This document shows, piece after piece, positions 41,130-52,400 of a stretch of 64,000 nucleotides of DNA. Below the pieces are notes generated by a model. That model did not search any database, was not told where the DNA came from, and saw nothing but the letters and a program-made list of their open reading frames with translations. Location: positions 1 through 64,000 of the forward strand of contig JAULBX010026496.1 in the NCBI GenBank assembly GCA_032358255.1, in the 5' to 3' direction. The position numbers and the translations under genes are program-made. The first letter of the stretch is position 1, and the number at the start of each line of letters is the position of its first letter. This DNA comes from Heterotrichella gracilis (taxonomy: Eukaryota > Sar > Xanthophyceae > Tribonematales > Xanthonemataceae).

Positions 41130-44100
41130 ATGCCGAAACTTCGAGTGCGAGCACTGGATGGCCAGACCCACAGGATCGAAGTGCCAGCAGACTGCACCTA
41201 CCTGCAGCTGCAGCAACAGGTGGCCAGTCAGGTGCTCGGATGGGGTGCTGATGCCGCTGGCCAGGTCTCGCTTTCGCTAAACAAGAAGGTAAACTGTTGG
41301 GCTATGCATACATATTACGTGCTTAGACTGGACACGAGGTGTAACACGGCGGTGTGCGAAGCATGGGCGAACAGCGTCCATCCTGTTAAAAACTATGAAG
41401 GTATTTTTGGGCCTGAACTAGCAGCCTTGGACTGCTCTTTCGTGGTCTCCGACACATATGTGTATATGCATGCATGTGAGGCACCTCGATGCCATTGCAG
41501 TTCCGAGCATGTACCAAGGCACCCATGCCCATCATCTCTTGCCTCAGTTACTAAACCACCCCTGCCTTTTTTTCCAGAGTGCGCTGCTGGCTGACACCAC
41601 AACCCCCATCCTGTCCCTGGGGATTCGTTCCGGGGACCTGCTGTGGCTGTTGGAGGGGAGCCAAAACCCTGCAAAACCCTCAGAACCCGGCACTGCCACC
41701 GCTGGATCAGCTTTATGCGGGGCATGTGCAGGGGAAAGAGCCAATGAAGGGAATGGGGAGGGGGGCGCTGTCAAGAGGGTAAAGAGCAGTACCGGTGAGC
41801 CTCAGCCACTGCATCCTTCATGTTTGACACACTGCCGGGTCTGGTTGGCAACATTTCTGAACTTGCAGTGGACATTGGATGGCCTGCAGTGGTAGTGTCT
41901 ATCCCAATGTTCATCTAGCCTGGGTTAATCTGCTGTGATCATCTTATCCTTGGCAATATTGATGTAGGTGGGGGTGCACTGCCTGGCGCTGTCCCTGGGG
42001 ACGCCGAAATGGCAGTGGCATCAGAAACCCCAGCCAAGGGTTTTGACACCAGCAGCAGCGTTTCACCACCACAGCCCACCGCTGCTGGCACAGGCGAAAC
42101 CTCCTCCGGAGAGGCACCAGCAGCACCGTCAAATCATGAGGGGCACCCTACCAATGGGTGCCCTATCCCTAGCAACGTGCAGGGGGTGGAAATCAGCACC
42201 ACGGATGTTGACCAGGGGAGGGAAGATGCTGAAAATGAAGTAGGGAATGACATGCAAGGGGAGGATCAGGAAGCGGCAGCTGCAACAGCTGCCCTCTTTG
42301 CGGAGCCTGCACCCACCAGTGGCGGGCCAGGGTACCTGGCTAGGGTGATGGCCAGCAACGCTGACGTGGCGTCTCCTTACTGGCTGCTGGCCATGGCGGT
42401 GCATGCGGCTATGCTGGAGACAGGATTCACGCCTGCTGGCGACACCCTGGTGAGTGGCGCATCTACCAAATCTGCGGCGGCTTTTATCGTCAATAACATG
42501 TATGTACCTTCCCTATCCCATGTCTTGGGTGGTGGGGCAGGGTGTAGCATGAGGGACTTGTCATGTTGAGGGTTTAGAGGTTTTTGATGGGGCCTCCACA
42601 ATTATTGCATTATAACAAGCGTCCCGGCACAAAAGCCGGATCAGCCTGATGGGGCCTCTGCATAATGTGCAGCGGATCAAGACATTCAGCGAGGCATGTT
42701 TGGTCACCCCCACATTGACCCCTCATTCGTCAACACCCCCGCAGGATGCGTACCGCCTGCCCCACCCCCCAGGCGCCGCCTTCCCCGGCCTCCTCTCCCT
42801 CCCCTACACAGCCCCCGTGGCATCCCCCCCTGGCCCCACCTGCCTGCTGAGGTGCAGCGCCATGGGGGGGTATCTTACTGTGGCGGCCAGCGTAGGAGGG
42901 CATGCACCCTTCCAGGTGGCGCTGTCTTGCAAGGAGTCTGTGGCGCCACAGCAGCCAGGTGGATGGTAGAAAAAGAAAACTCTAGGGTGAAATGACTGCC
43001 TGGGGTAGCATGTGGCATTTTGTACCCCATACTGCGCCGCAGTGTGCTGTCTGCTAGTGCATTGAGTAGACAATTAATGTGTTATCTATGGTTTATTCGA
43101 TCTAGATGGTGCACTGGCTCAAAACTTGGAGGGCATGTAGCTTTCCAGGTGGCGCCGTTGTGCATGGAGAATGTGGCTGTACAGCAGCCACGTGGGTGGC
43201 AAAAACCCTGTTGGGGGTTTGGAAAGGCTGTCCAATTTTCTGCAAAAGACTTGAGGAAACACACATTCTGAAATGCTATTTGCCAATGCAGCTGGATTAG
43301 ACGCCCACTGAATTAGACGCTCGTCCCCTTCCTTGCCACAGGCTCGACTGCCCTCTCGCTCGACTGCCTACCCCACCTTCCTGCCCTGTGGCGCCTGATC
43401 AAGGACAGCATCGCACTGCGCATGCTGGCTGCGGCATGCCACGTGGCGGGCTGTGAGCCACCAGTGGGTCTGCTGCGGCTGCCGCTGGAGCTCAGGGACA
43501 GGATACTGGGGATGCTCCGGGTGAGCAATGCCTGGAATGATGGAAAATAATTGGATCCATCTCAATAGCAATTAAAGAGATGTAGTTTGTTACAAACTTG
43601 ACATTTCAATTACTGCATTGAACGCAACCCTGCACCAACCTGTAAATTTTATCCTCCTCGTGGACAAGGCGTTCTGCGCAATCAGAGCTGTGTTTTCAAT
43701 CATGCTGTGCCCCTGCTCACCCCACAAGGTTGCTTTCCTGTAGCATTGGTACAGTCCGTTCTTCTACCCTAAACCCTCATCCCAAATCCCTAGTCCCCCA
43801 CCGCAGGCGCCAGCCCTGGCCGCAGCCTCCGGCAACCCACACTGAACCCTATACTCCAATCCTTAGACCCAAACCCTAACCCCCCACTGCAGGGTCCAGA
43901 CCTGGCCGCCACCTCTGCCACCTGCCACGAGCTGGGCTATGCTGCATCAACAGACGAGCTCTGGCGCCCACTGTTTGAGGCGGAGTTCAAAGGTACCCTA
44001 AACCCTACACCTCGAAACCTATACCTTAAGCCCTACACCACAAAACCTGAACCTTGTTGAGGCAGAGTCCATAGGGACCCTAATCCCTGACCCTAAAACT

Positions 44101-45136
44101 GATACGGCCTTCAGCTGAGTACAAGGGATACCCTAAACCTCAAAACCCTACCGCTAAGCATTTTCGAGGCGGAGTTCCAAGGTAGGATGCACGCATGGCG
44201 CTTTGCTTGATGCTTCGTGCCAACTCATTCACTGCAAGTTTACCTTTTTCGTGTAGCTGATTTGCACCTTGGCATGAACCTCCTGTCCCATCGGTGTGTC
44301 TTTCAAGGGTGTATAGGACAGGGAGGTGATAGGAATGGGATCAGGGATGCGGATGGGGATGGGAATTTGCGACGAGTTGTGATTGCGGCTGTGACCGTCA
44401 TTGTGCTTGCTCACAGGTGCCACATCAGCAGAGCGCCAGCTGGCGGCGCGGCGGGGATGGAAGTGGGGGTTCGGATTCCTGTGGGGGGAGAGGGCAGCTC
44501 GGCGCAGGCGGGAGGTTGAGATGCGCCAGCGCAGGGGGATGGCCATGCACATGCCTCCCTTCAACCCCTTTGCACCCATGCCAGTGCCGGGGTACAGGGG
44601 GGGTGGGATCACAGGTACGTGGGGTGGAAAGCCCTGAGGATGGGGGTTGGGGAGGAGGTGTAGGGTGAGGGGGGTTTGTGGCAATAAGGAAAAAACTAAA
44701 AAAGATCAGCATTTTTCTCATGGCAGTCAGTGGCTTTGACAGGCTGACTCCGCCAGTGTTTTATGGGAGCATGGTCTCAAGTCAAATGGAGTGCTTTTGC
44801 TGCTAATCAATTATGCCACTTGTCTCATGCCGTGGTAGGCGACGCAAAACAAAGTCCCTCCTTAGGGTTTTAACCCAGCGTGTTTCCCACACAGGCGGTG
44901 ACTTTGACAGGCTCCCTCAGCCATTCCTGGGCGGGGGCATGGGAGGGCCAGGCACCTTCATGTTTCCAGGGGGAGCTGGAAATGCATTGAGAGGGGAGGG
45001 AACAGGGACACTGCCAGGCTTGCCGCCTGGCCCGGGAATGGGCCCCGGCAGAGGGGGACCCTTCCCGGGCAGGGGATTTGGGGGCATCAGCCCATTTGGG
45101 GGCAGCGCACGTCGGCAGGGGTATGGCTGGGAATGA
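41130..45136 (+). CDS. FBXO7/SKIP22-like F-box protein, 8 exons, 596 aa
   Basis: Exons: 41130-41288, 41578-41794, 41968-42449, 42745-42958, 43342-43520, 43893-43992, 44417-44614, 44895-45136; phases agree. A ubiquitin-like N-terminus (MPKLRVRALDGQTHRIEVPA, GQVSLSLNKK, ILSLGIRSGDLLWLLEGS) is followed by a disordered acidic linker and an FP/PI31-like domain (YWLLAMAVHAAMLETGF, GLLSLPY…, GGYLTVAASVGG). Next is an F-box (VGLLRLPLELRDRILGMLR, then CHELGYAASTDELWRPLFEAEF). The basic region and Gly/Pro-rich end (GGDFDRLPQPFLGGG…, GPGRGGPFPGRGF) match the end of FBXO7, SKIP22 and PI31. The protein should form an SCF E3 ligase with SKP1, and the FP domain may link it to proteasome factors. Introns 4-7 contain copies of exon edges. 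Confidence 0.85.
43125..43201 (+). repeat. Copy of exon 4 end in intron 4 of the SKIP22-like gene
   Basis: GGAGGGCATGTAGCTTTCCAGGTGGCGCC…ACAGCAGCCACGTGGGTGGC aligns over ~75 bp with the exon 4 end (42893-42967). The donor context is kept in altered form. Confidence 0.75.
43796..43843 (+). repeat. Copy of exon 6 start in intron 5 of the SKIP22-like gene
   Basis: CCCCACCGCAGGCGCCAGCCCTGGCCGCAGCCTC resembles the exon 6 acceptor and start, CCCCACTGCAGGGTCCAGACCTGGCCGCCACCTC (43883-43930). CCCTAAACCC-type filler surrounds both. Confidence 0.75.
44058..44190 (+). repeat. Two copies of exon 6 donor edge in intron 6
   Basis: GAGGCAGAGTCCATAGGGACCC (44058-44080) and GAGGCGGAGTTCCAAGGTAGG (44166-44187) repeat the exon 6 end GAGGCGGAGTTCAAAGGTACCC (43978-43998). 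The second copy has a plausible donor and would give an alternative exon end if spliced. Confidence 0.7.
44724..44760 (+). repeat. Copy of exon 8 start in intron 7 of the SKIP22-like gene
   Basis: CAGTCAGTGGCTTTGACAGGCTGACTCCGCCAG resembles the exon 8 start CAGGCGGTGACTTTGACAGGCTCCCTCAGCCA (44892-44923), including the AG acceptor. Confidence 0.65.
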
Positions 45137-46407
45137 AGCATGGGTTGCAAGAAAATAACAGCGGGTATAGTGGCACTAGTGCAGCCAGCTGCCTGAATGG
45201 AATGGTGGAGTAAGCGAAAGGGAGTGTATTGCTTGCTGATTTTGGGTGCACTGCACTCGTGTCGATAGCAATCTTTTGCTGGGTTGACAGAAAAGTTCAA
45301 GTGAAAGGGTCATCCGCATGATTGGGGGTGTCTCTTGGACATATCATGCTACGAACACATAGTCAGAGTTGGTGGTATGGTGGGCGAGCCCATTCCCATG
45401 GTGTACAGTAGTTTGGTGTTGACTTTGTTGTTTGGCCAAGAAGCCTAGTAAGACTCCTTCTTGCAAGCATGCTTAATTCTATTGTAGAGATGAGGGATGC
45501 AGCAGGCTGTGTACCATAGTCAAGTACTTGGTATCTAGCAAACCCACTGGATGCGTCGGCATGCCCTGCGCAACTGTGACTTGAAGTCACTTGCAGTGCC
45601 TACATATGGTCACTGATGGGCACAAATATTATTATTCAAGGGACAATGTCATGCCACTTGGCAGGGATTGGTAACACAACCGTTGCATGGTGCTTACAAG
45701 ACAGTGCTGTTGGTCCCCTGCCAGGTGGGTCCACTAATCGTGTTTTTAACTGATTTCAATGCCGAACAGTTTTGTCACCACCGTAAGTTAGGGTCAACAT
45801 CAATCGCCAATCAGGTTCTGACGCACAGGTCCCCATACTATCAGGCTGGTACCCCATTGGGTCAATCAAAGATTGGCCAACAGGCCCGCCATGGGACTCT
45901 GCGCACTTGTGATGCATCCCAATAGTTTGTCCCCTGATTCATGGCAAGCCTTAAGCAGGCTGGGCTCCTTCCAATTGCAGGCTGGACCCCTACCAATTGC
46001 AATTGCCAGAGCCTGACGCAGGGCATGCTAGTCCCAATGTGTTAGCCCCCAAACAGCTGGCACAGCCTCACCCCCCACGATGAGCCCGAGTTGACGCATG
46101 TGGAGACGCCGGTCTGGACGTTGGAGGGTCCCTGCGCGCACACCGGGTTGCCAGGTGATTAGTACCTGTAGCACAGCTTCTGCACGTGGGAGTGCCTAGG
46201 AACGCCAGGAAAGCATGGCCTACACGGCCCGTATTGTATAAGAATAGAAAAGAAAAAATAGCCACTACTGAGTATACGCAGGACCTGGTACACTAATATT
46301 GCACAATGTGTTTGCCCGCAAGAAATCTCTAAAGAAAACTCTATAAAGAAATTGTTTTTTTCACGAAGCATTTCCCGAAAAGAAATGCAATATTGTAATA
46401 TGAACAT
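45137..46407. other. Convergent intergenic region, no gene seen
   Basis: Holds the 3' ends of the SKIP22-like gene (+) and the secreted-protein gene (-). No domain-bearing frame. Confidence 0.5.
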
Positions 46408-48230
46408 TCATGCAGTACATACCACCCCGATTGCGGCTGAGCTTGTCTGGAGCTGTGCGGTGCCCTGGGTGGTGCTCAGCCCCACATTGTTGGTGGTGGC
46501 AGCCACGGTGGTGTCGCAGGCTGGGCCGGGGCACTTGGCGCTGGCCTGCGTGTTGACCCCGGCGGCCACACAGGCATCCCCCGTGCAGGTTGCGGTGCCG
46601 GTGGCGGTGGCGACGGAGGTGGTCTTGGTCACATCCACAGCTGTAGGGGGTGGAAAGGGGAGGTGAGTGGTTCATGGTACACGGTTAAGTGAAGGGGAAA
46701 AAGGGGGTCAGGGGTGAATGGTACATGAATGGCGGGGTTGGTCTTGGCCCTGCTGCCATGCACGCATTGCCTGCGCAAGTGGCGGTGCCGGTGGGGTTGC
46801 TTTTGGTCACTGACTGCTGGCATCCACAGCTGGGAAGGGGGAAGAGGGGGGCTGAGTGATTGTATTGTCACCCGGGCTCAAAGGCGGGGGGGGGGGGTTG
46901 CCTTGCTTAAATCTTCATCTGGAGCGGGGGGAGAGGGCTGTGGGCGACTGGTGGAGAGTGGGCCTCAGTTCAGCTAGTCACATTAGTATCTGTAAAGATA
47001 TCACTGCAACTTAGGTGACATATGCATGCGTGATGGCATCATGATGGCATGGCATGGCATGGCATGGCGTCATGATGGCATGGCATTCAACTTTCATTAA
47101 AATGAGGAAAGTAGCTCACGTGTAGCATATCTCCATGCTTGTACTACCACAGCCTAACACACAAATCATAAGGATTGAGCCAAATACTGGGCACATTCAA
47201 ACACTGCCATCATTGGCAATGCCGCGCCATAGCATCCCCTTCCCACCCATCCAAACCCCACGTTAAGGTTTCTAGCCATAGCACCCCCCGCAGGAACGTG
47301 TACTCACTTGTTCCCACATTCACAGCGCTTGTGCAGTCCGCTGCCTTGCCGGCGCACACCACAGCACCGGTGGAACTGGCACTGGCCTGGGTGCCATCCT
47401 TGGTGGACACCTGGCTGTCGACCGACTTGACCACAGTCCCCGTGTTAGGGTTTGTGTAGGTGGTGTAGGTATCCACGCGCACCTTCAGAAGTGCGCGGGG
47501 CATGCCTGTGGGGCAGAAGGGGGAGGGGTTGGGTTGTCAGCATGGCATGATCTGAAGGGGCGGAGTGTGACCCTTAGCATTGGGTGGGAATCATGGGCTG
47601 TACTACATATCAAATTTTGCAGCTCTTAGGAGTGGGGAGGGCATGGGGCGCACATGTGCATGTGGCACAACCGCATAGTCCAGGGCATACTCCCTCCTGG
47701 GCAGGGTAGCAATAATATTGGACTAGATGGATGCAGCTTTGTGACCCTTGAAACCACAAACTGTGTGACAAAAAGCGCCATTGAATGGAATTTCCAAGCT
47801 AGGCCATTGAGTCTGTGCAGTTGTGGCGCTCAGTAACATCCATGGAAAAAGGAAACAACTATTAAAGATAAGGACAATCCACATGCTGTGATTCAGCTGG
47901 CTATGCACCAGCAAGGCATAGCAGGATTTGTGAATACACAACCAAAAGAAGCCCGGGAGCACTGTTGGGAGGGCAAGAAAACAAGAAACTATCACAGGAA
48001 TCATTCCTGCAGCAGGGATCAAGGAATTCCTTTCAACCCCTCGCATGTTCAGCTCTGGGGACTCACTGCTGTAACACAGTACTAGTACGAGTCCCATTGC
48101 CGCTAACCCCCTCCTCACCTGCCACACATTGCACGCACAGCAGCGCCACCAGGCCACCCACAGCCTTGGAGCGCTGAACGCCGCCAGCTGAACGCCGCCC
48201 CTGCATGCCACGAATCGTACTGTCTCCCAT
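46408..48230 (-). CDS. Small secreted Cys/Thr-rich protein, 3 exons, 180 aa
   Basis: Exons 48230-48119, 47505-47308 and 46640-46408 join with agreeing phases (181 codons). The N-terminus has a basic region and a hydrophobic segment (AVGGLVALLCVQCVAG), a likely signal peptide or anchor. The rest is Thr/Ser/Ala/Val-rich with spaced cysteine pairs: VVCAGKAADC, ATCTGDAC and AKCPGPAC. This looks like a short repeated disulphide-loop motif. The composition would suit a glycosylated extracellular or wall protein. I recognise no family. A copy of the exon 3 start lies in intron 2 (46757-46840). Confidence 0.6.
46757..46840 (-). repeat. Copy of exon 3 start of the secreted-protein gene
   Basis: GGCGGTGCCGGTGGGGTTGC…TTTTGGTCAC…CATCCACAGCTGGG parallels 46583-46650, which includes the exon 3 acceptor. 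The copy is interrupted by small insertions. Confidence 0.65.
47038..47090. repeat. (ATGGC)n simple repeat
   Basis: Repeated GGCATGGCATGGCATGGC with CATGATGGCATGGC on both sides, in an intron. Confidence 0.85.
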
Positions 48231-49480
48231 GTCGCTCTAAAAGCCGAATGGATCACCTGCGGTGCGCATGGAAGAACACAGTTAAACTTTAGACAAATGT
48301 TGTTCAAAGAAAATACGTCGTTATCAGAAGAACCACATGTGCAATTCGACTACAAAGACGCCTGGCAGCTTACCACAAGTCCGACGTGAGTGTGTATACG
48401 TAGTGCTCGAGCAGACTGTGGACTATCCGCTTGACGAACTGCACAAGCCGAAGGCTTACACCAAGCAACTGACTGCCTTTATCTTTGCGCACACAGCAGC
48501 TATTATAGAGATGAACGCCGGTCTGCATGCAGAGGCAGGCAGGGCAGAGCATGGGCACGGAGCTACTGTCTTGTTTCAATGATTGACCATGTGGAGCGTC
48601 ACACGTACCTCAGGCTCCGGCCCGTACAGTGTCGCCTGGTCTGGGGCGCCCCCCGCGGGGCGTCATGTGGCGGCGGCGTTCACCCTACTCTCCGGTGCGT
48701 CATGTGGCGGTGGCGTCCACCCCTCCCCAGAGGACCAGGGTCGACAGCCTCAAATTGCTAAATTACACACAGCCTGTGGCGGCATGTGACTCCTAGCAAA
48801 ACCCTTCCATGGGGTCGACTGCCAGTTTTGCAAGTGGGGCTATTGCTTGTAATGGACCAACAGGAACAGGATCAAAGTACCTCAGGATGACACACCAGCC
48901 TGCTATTCAAGTCCATCTTGACACCACTGGTCCAGGAATTGCACACAAAACATCCCAAAATCTTGCCCAACACAGGTCCCTGCAGCAACAAGCTGGTAAA
49001 TGGCACAGAGATCACACCAACCACACACTGTCAGGGTCCCTATATATACTGCTGTGTCAAGCCACTTAAGTGGCGCACGCATGTAAGCAAGCTCCTGGTC
49101 TGCACACACAAAAAACCAGGCTGTAGTTTGGTGTAAAGGACGTGAAATCTTGCGCGGTAGTTGTGAACCACATCATTCCTCAACTGCCCCGCCTTGGGAT
49201 GGCAATCTCCCAATAAGACCCCCACGGATCCCACACAGCGCGGCCCACGGATTAAACGTTGACCGTCCCAGTTGCTCCTGACTCAACTGCGCTGCTGCGA
49301 CTACCATTAAAAACTGCTCCCCCACAGGCGGCGTATTCCCCATGGGCCCCCCATCCCGGGCAGTAGCTGTTGCCGATCATCATCCCCTGTAGTCATCGGC
49401 CTGTGCCGCCTTCCCTTTATGCAGGAAAGCCATTGGCAATTGTTGCGTCATCACAGCTGCTGCTTCCAGGTGTCATTCCA
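48231..49480. other. Intergenic with a 37-bp tandem duplication
   Basis: CGTCATGTGGCGGYGGCGTYCACCC occurs at 48661 and 48698. Otherwise no gene is seen. The region holds the CD2BP2-like 3'UTR and the promoter of the secreted-protein gene. Confidence 0.55.
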
Positions 49481-52400
49481 TCAGGCCACCGGCGCGTACC
49501 CTCCATCCCGGTACGCATACCACTGTCCCGAAGCAGCATCCCCATACAGCTGGGATTTGGGGTCGTAGTAGCATCCCAGGCTGCCATTGTACCAGTAGCC
49601 CGAGGCCTCGTCATAGGCAAAGCCACCCACATCTGGGGGGGCGCCCTCGGGGGCGGGCAGGGGAGGGGTGGTGGTGGGTTGGTCGAGGGCCGGGTGAGGA
49701 GTGGTGGAGGCTTGGAGGTTCCCTGGCGTGAGGAGTAGGGCGTTAGGTGGGTGGCTGGAGGTACGAGGTGGCAGGAGTGTTGTTCATTGCCCACTTAATG
49801 TGTCATCATTCGCTATCATAAATTCATTCATCAAGGTGTAGGGAGCAGGGCGTGACTAAGCAGGGTGCCCATATTTCGTGAAACCTAAGAAAGTGTTGTT
49901 TGTCAGGGATGGTCCACTTGCATGCACCCACGTGCCCACTGTGGCATGGGCAGCACATTCAGTGGGCGGGTGCCACGGGGATCAGGCAGGCGTTCAGGGA
50001 AGTATGGGCTTTAGCTAGGGTAACACGGCATGCAGTGGGGCAGGACCCTGCTGCACCTTCCCCCTTTTCCCAAACCCGGTAGACCGAGGATGCACACACA
50101 GCAAAACCCTAAACCCGTGATTGACCCGCGCACCTGTTGAGGTATCCCCTGCTCCGCCATTCACCCCATCATGTCCAGCCGCTGCCGCTTGCAAATGAAG
50201 CTCCTCCTGTGGCTGACAGCTGGCAGATGGCACTGGAGGAACCCCCTCCACACCCTCAGAAACCCTCTCCACACCCTCATCGGGGTCTGAATCCCCGTAC
50301 ATGTCCAGGTCAGCATCCACAGCCTGAGGGGCCGCCTCGCTGGCTTCTGAATGGCCCATGTGCATGTCTCCATCGCCATCCTGGGCTGGGTCAGGTCCGT
50401 CCACAGTGCCTGCTGGGGTGCCCTGCCCACAAAAGAAGGAGTATACCATATTAATAGCTGCCAATAAGTACTGTATAGTCACTATTTATACTTTCGCGAC
50501 TCTGAATGTTAGAATGCACTTCTTGCTGCCACTGGTTGGTGCACCACGATACAGGAGCCCTGTACCGGCAACTGCAGAATCACCGATTATGATGAAAATG
50601 AAACAAGCAGGAATAACGGAATATTAAGTTCCTGCAGACCCTACCATTGGGGGTGTTGGGTGGTCAGGAGTGTGGGGTGCTGACGTGGCGAGCTGTGGTT
50701 GGGCGGTGGATGATCCAATGAGGTCAGCCAGGGTGATTTGGCTGGTGGTTTGGCCTAGCTCCCCCAGCATCTCCTCCCTGGTTTCATGATAAATATCATA
50801 GTCCCCATGCGCCATGAGCAGATTGGCGTACTCTGTCAGCCGATCAAACTCCGCCCTGCAGCCAAGTACAACCGATCAGTGGCTGATGTAATTTCTTGGA
50901 ATGATGGCGCAAGGGAGTGACGTCACTGTCCTTCCAATATGCTTGCTGTGAGTTGCAAGGTGTCTCCATAATCCCTGCACACCTGGTCATAAACCCTACA
51001 CCCTAATCATGCTGTACCATACAACACATCTGTTCTGCTGGGGCACCGCATAGTTCCTAAGTTCTACACTCTTAACACATCTTGCGCACACCATCTACCT
51101 CCACCATTAAACGCTGCACATCCTACACCAAACATTCCACCCCAACCCTCCACCCCACACATGTCGTAGCACACCACCCACCTGTTCTGTTTAGGCACCA
51201 CGCGACCCTAAACCCTAATTCAGTCAAAAACCCTAAACCTAAACCCCACACATGTCGTAGCACACCACCCACCTGTTCTGTTCAGGCACCAAGCGGCCCT
51301 AACCCTAATTCAGTCAAAACCCCTAAACCTAGGCCTTAAACATGCTGCAGCACACCACCCACCTGTTATGTTCAGGCACCACGCGCCCCTTCCTCCCTCG
51401 CCCCGCTTTGGCTGCCGGCTCACCGGGTGTGGCTTGCGCTTGGGCCCCCTTCCCCCCGCCGCGCCCTCCCCTTCCCGCCCCACCCGACGATGACGCCCCC
51501 CCTCCCCCCAATCTGCGAAGCGCCTGGTGAACAGTGGCAGAGATGTGGGTGAGCCGTCGAGTGGCGTTCAGGGCTGTTATCTCATTTTAAACAAAACGTG
51601 GGGTTCACAAACTGGGGTTACATGCTGCTTTCAACAAGTGGGTCGGTGGCAGATGAGGCAACCAGGCTTGCCACACAGACCCTAAACCCTAAGCCCAAAA
51701 CCGCACACCCGCACCTCCAGGAGTTTACCCGAACTGCAGTATCCCAGTCCATGCTTGTACGTAGTGCCCAGCTCCACTTTTTCGCCATCACTGCACTGAA
51801 CCCTAAACCCTTACCCTCCGCCCTCCTATCCAGCCCGTCTCCTTGCACAACAGCAGCACTGCCACTCACAACCCTACACCTCCAAACCCCAAACCCTAAA
51901 CCCTCACCTCCAGGACCGTCTCCCCATACTGCAGCATCCCCGCCAGCCGCTGCTTGTATGCGCTCAAGTCCTCGGCATCCACTTCTTCGTCATTATCGCC
52001 CCCCCCTGCCGCAGCCTGCTGGGCCGCGCGAGCAGCCAACCCCTCGTCCACTTCCTCACCTGAAAAGCACGGAAAGCGCAGGGGGGGTTATAGAAGGGAA
52101 GCAGGGAAGCCTACAAACCTCCTTCAAATCCACTAAAACCCTAGTTCCCTCATTATCAAGAAACCCTTGACCCCCAACACCGTGGGTCGTTGCAGCGGCA
52201 TGGCTCAATGACTTGCACTCCCACTAAAGATGGAGTGCATGTCATGCCATGTTCAGTGATGCCATCTTATTTTAAATCTTCGTTTTGGTCACCGAAATTG
52301 GGGCCCTCTACGGCCCTTTTCCTCGTTATAGTGGGGACGAAATCAGGCGTTCGCAGTCCCAAAACCTCGTTTCGCTGGTTCATTACAGTGGGGCAAGAAG

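Noticed and set aside
51205-51330. CCCTAAA runs as evidence of a chromosome end
   Set aside because: The units are degenerate, in both orientations, inside introns of intact genes and spread through the window; interstitial, not terminal.
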